A program made the position numbers and the translations under genes. A DNA stretch of 64,000 nucleotides, taken from assembly GCF_002441715.1 (NCBI RefSeq), contig NZ_JXJX01000004.1:62001-126000 (forward strand), given 5' to 3'. The notes below the pieces were generated by a model. That model did not search any database. It was given only the letters and a program-made list of their open reading frames with translations, and had not been told where the DNA came from. Origin of the DNA: Pseudolactococcus plantarum (GTDB taxonomy: Bacteria > Bacillota > Bacilli > Lactobacillales > Streptococcaceae). Positions 47,165 to 56,287 of the stretch are shown here, piece after piece (within the stretch, counting starts at the first letter, position 1; every line of letters starts with the position of its first letter).

Positions 47165-47713
47165 ATGACAGATATTCGTATTATTAAAACTAAACAAGCC
47201 ATTAAAAATGCTATGATTGAGTTACTACAGGAGAAGTCTTTTGACTTAATTACGACGACAGAATTAGTCAAACGTGCTGGCGTTAGTCGCTCAAATTTCT
47301 ATACACACTATCAAGATAAGTATCAACTGGTTGATGAGTATCAATCGGCTTTTTTTAAGAAAATATCAACCATATTTCAGACACATCGTACTGATTTAGC
47401 GACTGCAATCTATGAAATATTTTCTTTACTGGAAACAGACTACTCACTTGAATCTGCTTTTCTTTCAGAAAATGGCACACGAGAGATACATCTCTATCTG
47501 ATTCAGCAAACAAAAAAATTCTTAGAAACAGTCATCATCCCACATTATGGTAAAAAATCATTGTCTACTGTTAATATAGACTATCGAACAACTTATCTGT
47601 CTCATGCTATATTTGGTATGTTACAGCTGTGGATTAAACGTGGCAAACAAGAAAGTCCGCAAGAGATCACTAAGATGTATATGCTCTTTATTTCTGATAG
47701 TACCGCAATTTGA
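47165..47713 (+). CDS. TetR-family regulator, divergent from pip
   Basis: Regulator of 182 aa with an N-terminal TetR HTH: RIIKTKQAIKNAMIELLQEKSFD and TTELVKRAGVSRSNFYTHYQDKYQLVDEY. The C-terminal part is of the short DhaS/TetR_C_33 type. Start at 47165 is fixed by AAAGGGG upstream; a start at 47132 is less likely. Because it is divergent from pip, it most likely controls it and itself. The ligand is unknown. Confidence 0.88.
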   Translation: MTDIRIIKTKQAIKNAMIELLQEKSFDLITTTELVKRAGVSRSNFYTHYQDKYQLVDEYQSAFFKKISTIFQTHRTDLATAIYEIFSLLETDYSLESAFLSENGTREIHLYLIQQTKKFLETVIIPHYGKKSLSTVNIDYRTTYLSHAIFGMLQLWIKRGKQESPQEITKMYMLFISDSTAI

Positions 47714-47720
47714 TCAAAAA

Positions 47721-47751
47721 AAAAACGATCTGCTTGAACAGATCGTTTTTT
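47721..47751. terminator. Bidirectional terminator between tetR-like and dnaQ-like genes
   Basis: AAAACGATCTG/CAGATCGTTTT stem with TTGAA-type loop, A and T runs at both ends. Confidence 0.9.
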
Positions 47752-47770
47752 AATGCTTATGATAAACAGG

Positions 47771-48367
47771 TTAAAATAAGCCAGATAAACTAGCGAAAGG
47801 ATTATCGTCATCAGCATCAATTTTTTCATTTTGTTTAACAAGTAGCGCTTCTGCATCTTGCGTGTCTTTCATGGCTTCATAAATTTTTGCTGTCATACGT
47901 GCATCTGCCAAAGCATTATGCGCATTTTTTTCTGCTACACCGAAAAACTCGGCTAACGATTTTAACTGGAAATTTTTAATACCGTGTAGTTTATTATCGC
48001 GCATACTATCAGCGATGTCATACACATCTAATCGATATGCCTTAGACAGATCTAACCCGTTTTCAAGTAAGATGGGCAGGTCTGACTGATGGGAATTATA
48101 CCCAATAACTGGCAGATCACCGATAAAGTCTTTTAACTCTGCTAGCGCAACTGATGCTTTTGGTGCAGTCAAAACCTTTTCTTGAGTAATCCCAGTCAAG
48201 CCAACGACAAAAGAATTTAGTGGGATATCTGAGTAAACAAACGAGTCAAAGGCTGCAATTTCAACACCATTCTCAAAAGTGACTGCAGAAATTTGGATGA
48301 GATGTTCTACCTCATCAACCGTGTTGAATTCAACATCAAACGCTACATATTTTTCTAATTTTTCCAT
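47771..48367 (-). CDS. DnaQ-like DEDDh 3'-5' exonuclease
   Basis: Stand-alone exonuclease of 198 aa. All DEDDh residues are visible: D11 and E13 in FDVEFN, D96 in NSHQSDLPIL, H150 and D155 in HNALADAR. A C-terminal tail DADDDNPFASLSGLF follows the domain; DDDNPF resembles the end of SSB proteins and the last residues resemble a clamp-binding pentapeptide, both speculative. A second DnaQ-like domain, fused to Cas2, is in the same window. The ATG is 6 nt after an extended -10, so the mRNA is probably leaderless. Role in repair or RNA turnover is not resolvable. Confidence 0.9.
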   Translation of the reverse strand: MEKLEKYVAFDVEFNTVDEVEHLIQISAVTFENGVEIAAFDSFVYSDIPLNSFVVGLTGITQEKVLTAPKASVALAELKDFIGDLPVIGYNSHQSDLPILLENGLDLSKAYRLDVYDIADSMRDNKLHGIKNFQLKSLAEFFGVAEKNAHNALADARMTAKIYEAMKDTQDAEALLVKQNEKIDADDDNPFASLSGLF

Positions 48368-48373
48368 ATGATT

Positions 48374-48382
48374 ATTATAGCA
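48374..48382 (-). promoter_or_regulatory. Extended -10 promoter, predicts leaderless dnaQ-like mRNA
   Basis: TGCTATAAT, then AATCAT and the ATG on the minus strand. No ribosome-binding site is present between. Confidence 0.65.
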
Positions 48383-48468
48383 TATAAACCTTGCTGCTTA
48401 CATCATCTAGTCCATCAGTCGATAGCTACTACGGTTTTAAAATAGGAGACGCATTCTTTTTAATGATA

Positions 48469-48590
48469 TGTTATAATCTATCTTGAAGATAAAAACACGT
48501 CTTGGTTGGTAGTCCAAGAGCGAGCAATCGTAAGTAACCCTCCTCCTAGGTTGTCCATTCTTTGATTAAAAGAAAATAGGAGGAATTGTC
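48469..48590 (+). ncRNA. yjdF-type leader RNA (candidate riboswitch)
   Basis: Extended -10 TGTTATAAT at 48469-48477 predicts a leader of about 107 nt. It holds hairpin CTTGG/CCAAG (48500-48518), then CCTCCTA at 48542-48548, which can pair with the ribosome-binding site TAGGAGG at 48577-48583. An alternative AACC/GGTT stem would lock the CCTCCTA in a loop. The position directly before a yjdF gene matches the known azaaromatic-sensing yjdF motif; I infer identity from context and have not aligned it to the consensus. Confidence 0.6.
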
Positions 48591-49010
48591 GTGACTAGAG
48601 TTAGTGCTAGACTCACAATTGTATTTGAACATCCCTTTTGGGTAGGTATTTTTGAAAGAATGTATGATGATAAGCTTGAGGTAGCCAAAGTAACTTTTGG
48701 CTCGGAACCTAAAGATGATGAGATTTATTCTTTTATTTTGACCCATTTCCATCACCTAACCTTTAGCCCTCCAATAACCGCAGAGTTAGCTAATCATAAA
48801 AAGCTGAACCCAAAACGCTTGCAAAGGTTGGTAAAAAAACAAGCAAGTGAAACAGGTATTGGTAAAAAGGCCCAACAAGCCTTGAAACTGCAACAAGAGC
48901 AACAAAAGATGTTACGAAAACACATCTCAAAGCAGCAGCGCGATGTTCAAAAACAAAGAAAATTTGAGTTGAAACAACTAAAGCGGCATGAAAAACACAA
49001 AGGACATTAA
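48591..49010 (+). CDS. yjdF: YjdF family (DUF2992) protein
   Basis: Protein of 139 aa, with a conserved N-terminal domain (RLTIVFEHPFWVGIFER, LEVAKVTFGSEPKDDEIYSF) and a strongly basic, Lys/Gln/Arg-rich coiled C-terminal tail from about residue 85, suggesting nucleic-acid contact. Starts with GTG, 7 nt after AGGAGG. Its function is unsettled; the yjdF RNA upstream in related species senses azaaromatic compounds, hinting at a role in toxic aromatic stress. Ends at a terminator that overlaps its stop. Confidence 0.9.
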   Translation: MTRVSARLTIVFEHPFWVGIFERMYDDKLEVAKVTFGSEPKDDEIYSFILTHFHHLTFSPPITAELANHKKLNPKRLQRLVKKQASETGIGKKAQQALKLQQEQQKMLRKHISKQQRDVQKQRKFELKQLKRHEKHKGH

Positions 49011-49029
49011 CCTGTCCTCTGTGTTTTTT
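48992..49029 (+). terminator. Terminator of yjdF
   Basis: AACACA..AGGACA/TGTCCT..TGTGTT stem followed by six T. Confidence 0.88.
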
Positions 49030-49204
49030 CTTATTGATACACCATTAACCTCTCTAGCAGCCAGTGAACTTAACTCCTATCCTATCTTAATATGGGCAAC
49101 TTTTTGCGATACTGTCATTAATTATTTCTATTACCACTTTTAATAATCCTAATACCAATTATCATATAAATCATCTATCATAGGTATAAATAGGAGAAAA
49201 AATT

Positions 49205-49603
49205 ATGAAAAAATATTTATTATTATACATATGCTTAAGCCTCTCGTTTCTCTCGCTGTTTTTACCAGCTACTTTAAAACCAAATCCTCAAACATTTCAG
49301 TTAGACAACGTCAATTTTTTCGAAATTATCAAGTCGCAACTACCTGCCATCTCTTTTATCGTCATAGCTATTTTATTCGTATTGTTGGCTTACTTTAAGG
49401 TGAAACAGTTAATCAATTTATCACTCGGTATTTTGTTTGGGGCATACTTACAGTTTATACTCACTTATATTAACTGGACATATCTAGATAACGATTTTTT
49501 CGGCGTTTATCTATACGGTTTTTGGCTTCACATCAGCTTTACCATCCTTACTTTCGTCATTTTGTTACTACAACTCAGACCATCAAAAAACGATATAGTC
49601 TAA
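49205..49603 (+). CDS. Small four-helix membrane protein of unknown function
   Basis: I do not recognise this 132-aa protein. It has hydrophobic segments at about 4-22, 46-64, 70-90 and 103-123. The first may be a signal anchor, followed by an outside loop rich in Asn/Gln. A ribosome-binding site AGGAG precedes the ATG by 10 nt. It is monocistronic with a terminator behind it. The region 49030-49190 before it is AT-rich, with no other gene seen. Confidence 0.7.
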   Translation: MKKYLLLYICLSLSFLSLFLPATLKPNPQTFQLDNVNFFEIIKSQLPAISFIVIAILFVLLAYFKVKQLINLSLGILFGAYLQFILTYINWTYLDNDFFGVYLYGFWLHISFTILTFVILLLQLRPSKNDIV

Positions 49604-49646
49604 AAGTAATCAACCACTAAGACTCAGACCTGAATACAGAGTAGAT

Positions 49647-49684
49647 AAAAAAAAGACGACCAAGCGATACTGGTCGTCTTTTTA
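49647..49684. terminator. Terminator of the pst-phoU operon
   Basis: AAGACGACCA/TGGTCGTCTT stem with 8-nt loop; A and T runs on both sides allow termination of both convergent transcripts. Confidence 0.9.
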
Positions 49685-49689
49685 GATGC

Positions 49690-50343
49690 TTACAATTCTA
49701 CAATCTTACCTGTTTTAAGATATACAATCCACTCACATAAGTTTTTCGCATAATCACCGATACGCTCCAAATAAATGATTGTCATCAAATAATCTTTACC
49801 TGTCGTGATTGTTTCTTTGTTATCTTCCATAGCTGTTAACGTTTTGTTTTGAATTTCACTGTACATTTGGTTGACAGTATCATCCCAGCTTGCAATTTCT
49901 CTTGCACGTGTATCGTCACCTTGAATATAAGCATTCAAAGATGCGTCAACAATTGCTTTAACGCGTTCACCCATTAATGAAATATCAGATTCCACAATAT
50001 GAATACGCTCTTCACCTTTAAGGTTGATTGTTGCTTTGGCGATAGAAACTGCATGGTCTCCCATACGTTCCAAGTCAGATGATGCTTTTAAAACAGTAAT
50101 GATTGTACGCAAATCGTGCGAAACAGGTTGCTGAAGCGCGATCATTTCTAGAGATTTTTTCTCTAATTTTGTTTCTTGATCATTCACTTCTTGATCATCT
50201 TCTATGACTTCTTCAGCTAGATCTCGGTCGTGGCTGACAAAAGCACGAACAGCTTTATTTACTTGTGCTGAAACTTGTGTTCCCATAGAATAAAATTGAT
50301 TATGTAACTTATTTAATTCTTCTTCAAATTGTGTTCTAAGCAT
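49690..50343 (-). CDS. phoU: Phosphate transport regulator PhoU
   Basis: Negative regulator of phosphate uptake and signalling, 217 aa. It consists of two related three-helix halves; each has the metal-binding type motif, seen in DLERMGDHAVSIAK and YLERIGDYAKNLCEW. It is the last gene of the pst operon, 52 nt after the second pstB. It links transporter state to the Pho sensor kinase, whose gene is not in the window. Confidence 0.96.
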   Translation of the reverse strand: MLRTQFEEELNKLHNQFYSMGTQVSAQVNKAVRAFVSHDRDLAEEVIEDDQEVNDQETKLEKKSLEMIALQQPVSHDLRTIITVLKASSDLERMGDHAVSIAKATINLKGEERIHIVESDISLMGERVKAIVDASLNAYIQGDDTRAREIASWDDTVNQMYSEIQNKTLTAMEDNKETITTGKDYLMTIIYLERIGDYAKNLCEWIVYLKTGKIVEL

Positions 50344-50395
50344 AAGATTCCTTTCCTAAATGTGCTAATAATAATTGATAGCTATTTATCGTGAC

Positions 50396-51154
50396 TTAAC
50401 CGAACTTGCCTGTCACATAATCAGACGTTGATTGCTCTTTTGGATCTAAGAAGATTTTCTTAGTTTTATCATACTCGATAAGTTCTCCATTTAAAAAGAA
50501 AGCTGTTCGATCAGAAATACGACTGGCTTGTTGCATAGAATGCGTCACAATTAATATCGTATATTTTTCCTTTAAGTCTAGTAACATCGCTTCGATCTTC
50601 CCTGAAGAGATTGGATCTAATGCTGAGGTAGGTTCATCTAGTAACAAAATTTTTGGATTAACAGCTAACACACGAGCGATACAAACACGTTGTTGCTGAC
50701 CACCTGATAAACCAAGTGCAGAACTATGTAGCTTATCTTTTACCTCATCCCAGATATTCGCGGCTTTTAAAGACTCCTCAACAGCTTCATCTAAAATCGC
50801 CTTATCTCTAACACTTTTTAAGCGTAAGCCGTAAACAACATTCTCATAAATAGAAAATGGGAAAGGATTAGGCTGTTGAAATACCATACCGATTTCTTTA
50901 CGAAGCTCAACCATATCTGTTTTTGAGCTATAGATATCTTGTCCTTTGTAAAAAATTTCCCCTGTTACCTTGGCTGATGAGACTAAGTCATTCATTCGGT
51001 TAATAGAGCGTACCAAAGTTGATTTACCTGATCCTGATGGTCCAATCAAAGCTGTAATCTCACCTGGATAAAAATCCATATTAATATCGAATAAAGACTG
51101 TTTCTTGCCATAAAATAGTGACAAATCTTTAACTTGTAAAATAGGTTCTGTCAT
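50396..51154 (-). CDS. pstB: Phosphate ABC transporter ATPase PstB (second copy)
   Basis: ATP-binding subunit of 252 aa, with Walker [10 protein letters not shown], signature LSGGQQQR, Walker [14 protein letters not shown] and switch His in IVTHSMQQ. It is one of two tandem pstB genes, as in Lactococcus and streptococci; the pair may act as a heterodimer. The 93-nt gap before it contains an imperfect hairpin (AACTGCCAA/TTTGACAGTT arms) that could tune expression. Confidence 0.95.
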   Translation of the reverse strand: MTEPILQVKDLSLFYGKKQSLFDINMDFYPGEITALIGPSGSGKSTLVRSINRMNDLVSSAKVTGEIFYKGQDIYSSKTDMVELRKEIGMVFQQPNPFPFSIYENVVYGLRLKSVRDKAILDEAVEESLKAANIWDEVKDKLHSSALGLSGGQQQRVCIARVLAVNPKILLLDEPTSALDPISSGKIEAMLLDLKEKYTILIVTHSMQQASRISDRTAFFLNGELIEYDKTKKIFLDPKEQSTSDYVTGKFG

Positions 51155-51247
51155 ATTATTTCCTTAATTTTTTAACGCCAATTCGCTAACTGTCAAACCA
51201 GAAATCTGTCATGTTGCTTTACAGGAGTTGGCAGTTATCTCTTTATA

Positions 51248-52051
51248 TTAACCAAAGTGACCTGAGACATAATCCCCGGTAGATTGCAATTCTGGTAGTG
51301 TAAAGATTTTTTTAGTTTTATCGTACTCTATCAAATCACCTGAATAAAAGAAACCAGTATAATCACTAGCACGAGCTGCTTGTTGCATATTGTGTGTGAC
51401 GATAATGATGGTATAATTTTTTTTCAATTCCATCATCGTTTCTTCTAATTGCATTGTTGAGATTGGATCAAGTGCTGATGCAGGCTCATCCATCAATAAA
51501 ATATCTGGTTTCACAGCAATCGCTCTAGCGATACATAACCGTTGTTGCTGACCACCTGATAATGCTAAAGCAGATTTGTTTAAGTCATCTTTGACTTGGT
51601 CCCATAATGCTGCTTGTCGTAGCGCTGTTTCTACAACCTCATCTAACGTTTTCTTATCTTTAACACCTTGACGCTCTAGTGCAAAAGTAATATTACGATA
51701 AATCGATTTTGAAAATGGGTTAGGTCTTTGAAACACCATGCCGATATGCTTACGCATCTCATAAACATTAACATTTTGTTTATTAACATCAACACCTTGG
51801 TAGCTGATTTCTCCCGTCACTTTAGCGATAGGAATGGTATCATTCATTCGGTTAAGACTACGTAAATATGTTGATTTACCAGATCCTGATGGGCCAATCA
51901 AAGCAGTAATCTTATTCTTTTCAAATTTCATATCAATCCCCTTGATTGATTCATTTGTCCCATAATAGACATGCAAATCTTTTGTTTCAAGCGCAATTTC
52001 TTTATCTTCAAGGCCAATAATGTGACGTTGTGTCCAATCATAAGTTGCCAT
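51248..52051 (-). CDS. pstB: Phosphate ABC transporter ATPase PstB (first copy)
   Basis: ATP-binding subunit of 267 aa; Walker [10 protein letters not shown], signature LSGGQQQR, Walker B ILLMDEPASALDP. Compared with the other copy it has a 15-20 residue N-terminal extension (YDWTQRHIIGLED), common in this first copy in lactic acid bacteria. A 118-nt gap separates it from pstA. Confidence 0.95.
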   Translation of the reverse strand: MATYDWTQRHIIGLEDKEIALETKDLHVYYGTNESIKGIDMKFEKNKITALIGPSGSGKSTYLRSLNRMNDTIPIAKVTGEISYQGVDVNKQNVNVYEMRKHIGMVFQRPNPFSKSIYRNITFALERQGVKDKKTLDEVVETALRQAALWDQVKDDLNKSALALSGGQQQRLCIARAIAVKPDILLMDEPASALDPISTMQLEETMMELKKNYTIIIVTHNMQQAARASDYTGFFYSGDLIEYDKTKKIFTLPELQSTGDYVSGHFG

Positions 52052-52169
52052 AGTATAACTCAGTTCCTTTCTGTTTTAAGTCTATCTTTAAACTACTTAC
52101 AAGTTAGTCGTTATCTGATGACTATCGTTTATTTTATCAAGAGATAACACCTAATCTGCCAAAGAGGAC

Positions 52170-53057
52170 TTACGACGCTGTCAACTTACTATGAATTTTT
52201 TTACCAATAAAGCGAGCACCAAAATTAAATAAGAGAACAAAAATAATGAGTACGGCACTAGCACCCGCTGAGACTGCTGCACCATCTGGTACTGTTCCTT
52301 CTCCATTTACTTTCCAGATATGCACAGCCAATGTTTCGGCCTGACGGAAAATAGAGATGGGTGAGCTGACAGACATCGGATTCCAGTTTGACCAGTTAAG
52401 AGCTGGTGCTGATTGTCCGGCTGTATAGATAAGTGCGGCAGCTTCACCAAAGATACGACCTGATGATAATACCACACCTGTGATGATACCAGGTAATGCT
52501 TCTGGGACGATAACGTGTAAAACAGTTTCCCAGCGTGATAACCCAAGTGCTAGTCCACCTTCACGTTGTGTGTGATGTACAGCTCTTAAAGATTCCTCAA
52601 CATTACGCGTCATTAACGGTAAGTTAAACACTGTTAAGGCTAAAGCACCTGAGATAATTGAAAATCCGTAGCCAAATTGTACAACAAAAATTAGAAATCC
52701 AAACAAAACAACAACAACTGAAGGGAGTGAACTCAATATTTCAATAGATGTTCTAACCAGATTAGTTAACCATGAATTTTGATTGGCATACTCAGATAAG
52801 TAGATACCTGCACCAAGCGAAAGTGGAAAAGAGATAACCATCGTTACGATTAATAGGAAAATACTATTAAACAGTTGAATACCTATCCCACCACCCACTT
52901 CATATGCTTTTGCAGGGCTAGTTAGGAAATGCCAAGAAATGTTTGGTAACCCTCTAAGTAAAATGTAAAGTAGTAAAGAAGCTAAAATGATAACGATAAT
53001 GCCAGAAATGCCGTAGAGGACGTTTGTTGCAATTTTATCAACTTTCTTTGGATTCAT
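52170..53057 (-). CDS. pstA: Phosphate ABC transporter permease PstA
   Basis: Permease of 295 aa with six predicted membrane helices. The binding-protein-dependent transport motif is visible as EGGLALGLSRWETVLHVIVPEALPGI. It begins by overlapping the pstC stop by 4 bp, so the two permease subunits are made in equal amounts. Confidence 0.95.
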   Translation of the reverse strand: MNPKKVDKIATNVLYGISGIIVIILASLLLYILLRGLPNISWHFLTSPAKAYEVGGGIGIQLFNSIFLLIVTMVISFPLSLGAGIYLSEYANQNSWLTNLVRTSIEILSSLPSVVVVLFGFLIFVVQFGYGFSIISGALALTVFNLPLMTRNVEESLRAVHHTQREGGLALGLSRWETVLHVIVPEALPGIITGVVLSSGRIFGEAAALIYTAGQSAPALNWSNWNPMSVSSPISIFRQAETLAVHIWKVNGEGTVPDGAAVSAGASAVLIIFVLLFNFGARFIGKKIHSKLTAS

Positions 53058-53980
53058 GATAATTTTCCTCTCTTCGCAATTGCGCGCATACCGATATTAA
53101 ATAGTAAAGACATAAATAATAGAATAAGGGCTAATGACCATAACACATTATTTTGAACTGTTCCCATGATTGTATTGCCAATACCTTGTGTCAAAACAGA
53201 CGTCAAAGTTGAAGCAGGCGATGTCAACCCTTTTGGTAAGATGGCTGCATTACCGACAACCATCTGTATCGCGAGTGCTTCACCAAATGCACGTGCCATA
53301 CCAAAGACAACCGCAGTTAAAATCCCTGGTGTTGCTGCTCTCAGTAAAACACGAGAAATCGTTTGCCATCTTGTGGCACCAAGACCAAGTGATGCTTCTT
53401 TATAGAAGTTCGGCACAGCCTTTAATGCATCAACACTCATCGATGTTACTGTTGGTAAAATCATGACAAATAAAACAAACACACCTGATAAAAGACCAAA
53501 ACCAGTCCCGCCGAAGATACCGCGAATAAAAGGTACAACAACAGTTAACCCGATAAATCCGTAAACAACTGACGGAATACCAACTAAGAGTTCAATAACT
53601 GGTTGTAATATTTTTGCACCACGATTTGGTGAGATTTCAGTCATAAATACTGCTGCACCAATTGCAAATGGTGTTGCTAAAATAGCAGACAAAAGTGTCA
53701 CGATTAAAGACCCTGCGATCATAGGTAGCGCACCCACTAAAGGTTTGCCATCAGGACCGAGTTGTGACGGGTTCCATGTTGTCCCAAATAAGAATTTAAA
53801 TGGATTAATTTTATTAACAAAGAAGGTTGATAACCCTTTTTGTGCGACAAAGAAGAAAATCATGGCAACAACAAAGACAATTAATGCGATACAAAGAAAG
53901 GTAATTGTTTTGCCAAATTTTTCTAGTTGAGAGTTTTTTGATTTAGAAAGTAACTTTTCTTGAATATTTTGTTTTTCCAT
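53054..53980 (-). CDS. pstC: Phosphate ABC transporter permease PstC
   Basis: Permease of 308 aa with six helices; EAA-type loop YKEASLGLGATRWQTISRVLLRAATPGI. The N terminus (about 25 residues) is cytoplasmic and charged. It follows pstS after 109 nt without a promoter that I can see. Confidence 0.95.
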   Translation of the reverse strand: MEKQNIQEKLLSKSKNSQLEKFGKTITFLCIALIVFVVAMIFFFVAQKGLSTFFVNKINPFKFLFGTTWNPSQLGPDGKPLVGALPMIAGSLIVTLLSAILATPFAIGAAVFMTEISPNRGAKILQPVIELLVGIPSVVYGFIGLTVVVPFIRGIFGGTGFGLLSGVFVLFVMILPTVTSMSVDALKAVPNFYKEASLGLGATRWQTISRVLLRAATPGILTAVVFGMARAFGEALAIQMVVGNAAILPKGLTSPASTLTSVLTQGIGNTIMGTVQNNVLWSLALILLFMSLLFNIGMRAIAKRGKLS

Positions 53981-54089
53981 GTGGTTTTAATTTCTATTTA
54001 TAATGTTTTAACCTATCATGATTTTGAGTATATTCATAACTGATGCTTCTATGATACACACTTATCATCATGACAATTAAAACTAAGCT

Positions 54090-54950
54090 CTACTTTTTAG
54101 TGACTTGACCATGTGCATCACGGTCAATTTTCATCTCAGAAATCGATATATAACCCATTTTTTTAACTAACGTTTTTTGAACATCATCAGATAAGATATC
54201 TTCTATGAACGCTTTCGTCAAACTAGAGGGTTGCCCTTTGGTATACATATGTTCATATGCCCAGATTGGCCATTTGTTTGTTGCGACATTTGCTACTGTC
54301 GGTGCGTAACCATTGAGTTTAACTTTAGTTACAGAATTATCAACATTTGAAAATGCTAGATAACTGATTGCACCCGGTGTTTGTGCAACAATCGATTTAA
54401 CCATACCAGAGGAATCTTGTTCCTGAGAATTTTTGGATTGTTTACCATTCATAATCCAACGTTCAAAGGTTGATCTTGTTCCTGAACCAGTCGCACGATT
54501 GATCAAAACAATTTTTTGATCTTTACCGCCAACTGCTTGCCAGTTACTAATCTCACCTGTGAAAATCTGACGTAATTGCTCTGACGTTAAAGCGTCTATC
54601 CCAACTGACTTGTTGACGATTGGCGTAATCCCCACGACGGCAACTTTATGGTCAACTAATTTTTTCGGATCAATCCCGTCTTTTTCTTCAGCAAACAAAT
54701 CAGAATTACCGATTTGAACTGCACCAGATTGTACTTGAGATAATCCGGTTCCTGATCCGCCACCCTGCACATTAATAAACTTACCGGGGTGTTTTTGTGC
54801 AAATGTTTCCGCCGCAGACTCCACTAAAGGCTGTAAGGCACTAGAACCTACAGCCGTTATTGATTCACCTTTGTTGATCCACTTGGCACAACCTGATACA
54901 GTTACCATGACAGCCAAGAGTGATGCAAAAAGAAATAACTTTCTTCTCAT
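54090..54950 (-). CDS. pstS: Phosphate-binding lipoprotein PstS (second copy)
   Basis: Extracellular phosphate-binding lipoprotein of 286 aa. Signal peptide with lipobox VTVSGC; phosphate-binding stretches [23 protein letters not shown] and [16 protein letters not shown] at 54950 has GGAGG 5 nt upstream; an earlier start at 54971 would lengthen the N region and is unlikely. It is about half identical by eye to the next gene upstream, so the pair looks like a tandem duplication. Confidence 0.94.
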   Translation of the reverse strand: MRRKLFLFASLLAVMVTVSGCAKWINKGESITAVGSSALQPLVESAAETFAQKHPGKFINVQGGGSGTGLSQVQSGAVQIGNSDLFAEEKDGIDPKKLVDHKVAVVGITPIVNKSVGIDALTSEQLRQIFTGEISNWQAVGGKDQKIVLINRATGSGTRSTFERWIMNGKQSKNSQEQDSSGMVKSIVAQTPGAISYLAFSNVDNSVTKVKLNGYAPTVANVATNKWPIWAYEHMYTKGQPSSLTKAFIEDILSDDVQKTLVKKMGYISISEMKIDRDAHGQVTKK

Positions 54951-55070
54951 AATTCCTCCAAAATCATTCATTACTCCTATTTTAACATTTAAGTATCTGT
55001 TAAATGTAAATTTTATGTAAAAATTTTGGGGATCGAGAGACTGGTGAGGATGTTATTTATTTTTTGATTA

Positions 55071-55119
55071 AAAAAGATACCTCACATTCGATATATGAAA
55101 CAAACAGAGGTATCTTTTT
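55071..55119 (-). terminator. Terminator or attenuator between the two pstS genes
   Basis: AAAAAGATACCTC/GAGGTATCTTTTT stem with a 23-nt loop; T run on the minus strand. Being inside the operon, it may allow partial read-through so that the first pstS is made in excess. Confidence 0.8.
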
Positions 55120-55182
55120 ATAGTTAAGATCAAACTCAGCAAAGGCTAAGTTGATTAATACTGAGTAACATTTTTTTTAATA

Positions 55183-56055
55183 TTATTTAACGTTACCGTC
55201 TTGGTCACGTGTTACTTTCATGTCATCAATTGCAAGGTATCCTAATTTTTCAAGGAGTGTTTTATTACTTGTAACTGCTTTGATGAATTTTTCTTGACCT
55301 TCAGTTGTATTGTCTTTTTGTGTATACATATGCTCATAAGACCAGATTTTCCACTCATTTTTAGCAACATTTGCTTCTGTTGGTTTTACATCGTCGATCT
55401 CAAGTGCTTTGATTGTATCTTTGATATTTGAAAATGCTACGTAGCTGATTGCGCCTGGTGTTTGTGAAACCATTTGAACAACTGCACCAGATGAATCTTG
55501 TTCACTTGCTTTAACTACTTGTGTATTGTCTAAACCATATTTTTCAAAGTTAAAACGTGTACCAGAACCTTCTGCACGGTTGATAACTGTGATTTTTTGA
55601 TCTTGACCGCCAACTTCTTTCCAGTTAGTAATTTTACCAGAGAAGATATCTTTAAGCTGTGCTTTTGTTAAGCCATCAACTTTAGTTTCTTTATTTACAA
55701 TTGGTGCAAACCCAACAACTGCAACTTTATGATCTTTGACTTTAGGTGCGATGTCTTTACTTTTTTCTTCAGCAAATAAATCTGAATTACCGATTTGAAT
55801 TGCGCCAGTTGAAACTTGTGATAACCCAAGACCAGATCCACCACCTTGAACAGTAATTTGTAAGTTAGTGTTGTCTTGTGTAAATCCTTCAACATTTGCT
55901 TCAACTAAAGGTTGTAGCGCAGTTGATCCTGCAACAGTAATTTTTTCTGTTTTAGCTGATGATGAATCTTTAGCGGCATCCCCTGATTTTTGTCCACAAG
56001 CTGCAAGTGCGAAAATTGAAGCGGCTGCTACTGATAACAAAAGTGTTTTTTTCAT
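55183..56055 (-). CDS. pstS: Phosphate-binding lipoprotein PstS (first copy)
   Basis: First gene of the pst operon, 290 aa. Signal peptide with lipobox FALAACG; phosphate-binding stretches VAGSTALQPL, GGGSGLGLSQV and NRAEGSGTRFNFE. ATG at 56055 has AAGGAAAA upstream; an in-frame start at 56085 is not needed. Directly upstream is a Pho-box promoter. In L. lactis the same tandem is named pstF/pstE. Confidence 0.94.
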   Translation of the reverse strand: MKKTLLLSVAAASIFALAACGQKSGDAAKDSSSAKTEKITVAGSTALQPLVEANVEGFTQDNTNLQITVQGGGSGLGLSQVSTGAIQIGNSDLFAEEKSKDIAPKVKDHKVAVVGFAPIVNKETKVDGLTKAQLKDIFSGKITNWKEVGGQDQKITVINRAEGSGTRFNFEKYGLDNTQVVKASEQDSSGAVVQMVSQTPGAISYVAFSNIKDTIKALEIDDVKPTEANVAKNEWKIWSYEHMYTQKDNTTEGQEKFIKAVTSNKTLLEKLGYLAIDDMKVTRDQDGNVK

Positions 56056-56188
56056 AAAGTTTTCCTTATACTGTACCTTACTCACTATGTCCTAATGTAT
56101 CTTTTTGAATGATTTTGGATACTTAGCTGATTAGTCCTGTAGTTTTCAAGTATTATTTATTTTGTAGGCACAATTACCTTACAAAATA

Positions 56189-56256
56189 ATTATACCGCTG
56201 AATTGACTAAACACATGTAAAAATTACCTTTTGTTTTTGTAAAAAAAAGGTAAAAA
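56189..56256 (-). promoter_or_regulatory. pst promoter with Pho-box repeats
   Basis: TATAAT at 56189-56194 (minus strand) lacks a -35. Upstream lie three copies of TTTTTACM, at 56249-56256, 56238-56245 and 56216-56223, spaced 11 and 22 bp. This periodicity is typical for direct repeats bound by PhoP/PhoB-type activators in phosphate starvation. Confidence 0.7.
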
Positions 56257-56261
56257 CAAAC

Positions 56262-56287
56262 AAAAAACACGCTTTTATTAGCGTGTT
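56262..56287 (-). terminator. Terminator of the iron uptake operon
   Basis: AACACGC/GCGTGTT stem, 8-nt loop, T run on the minus strand; it abuts the stop of the reductase gene and sits just upstream of the Pho box. Confidence 0.85.

Noticed and set aside
52052-52169. Weak inverted repeats in the 118-nt gap between pstA and the first pstB.
   Set aside because: Arms are short and interrupted and lack a T run; no terminator or switch can be supported.
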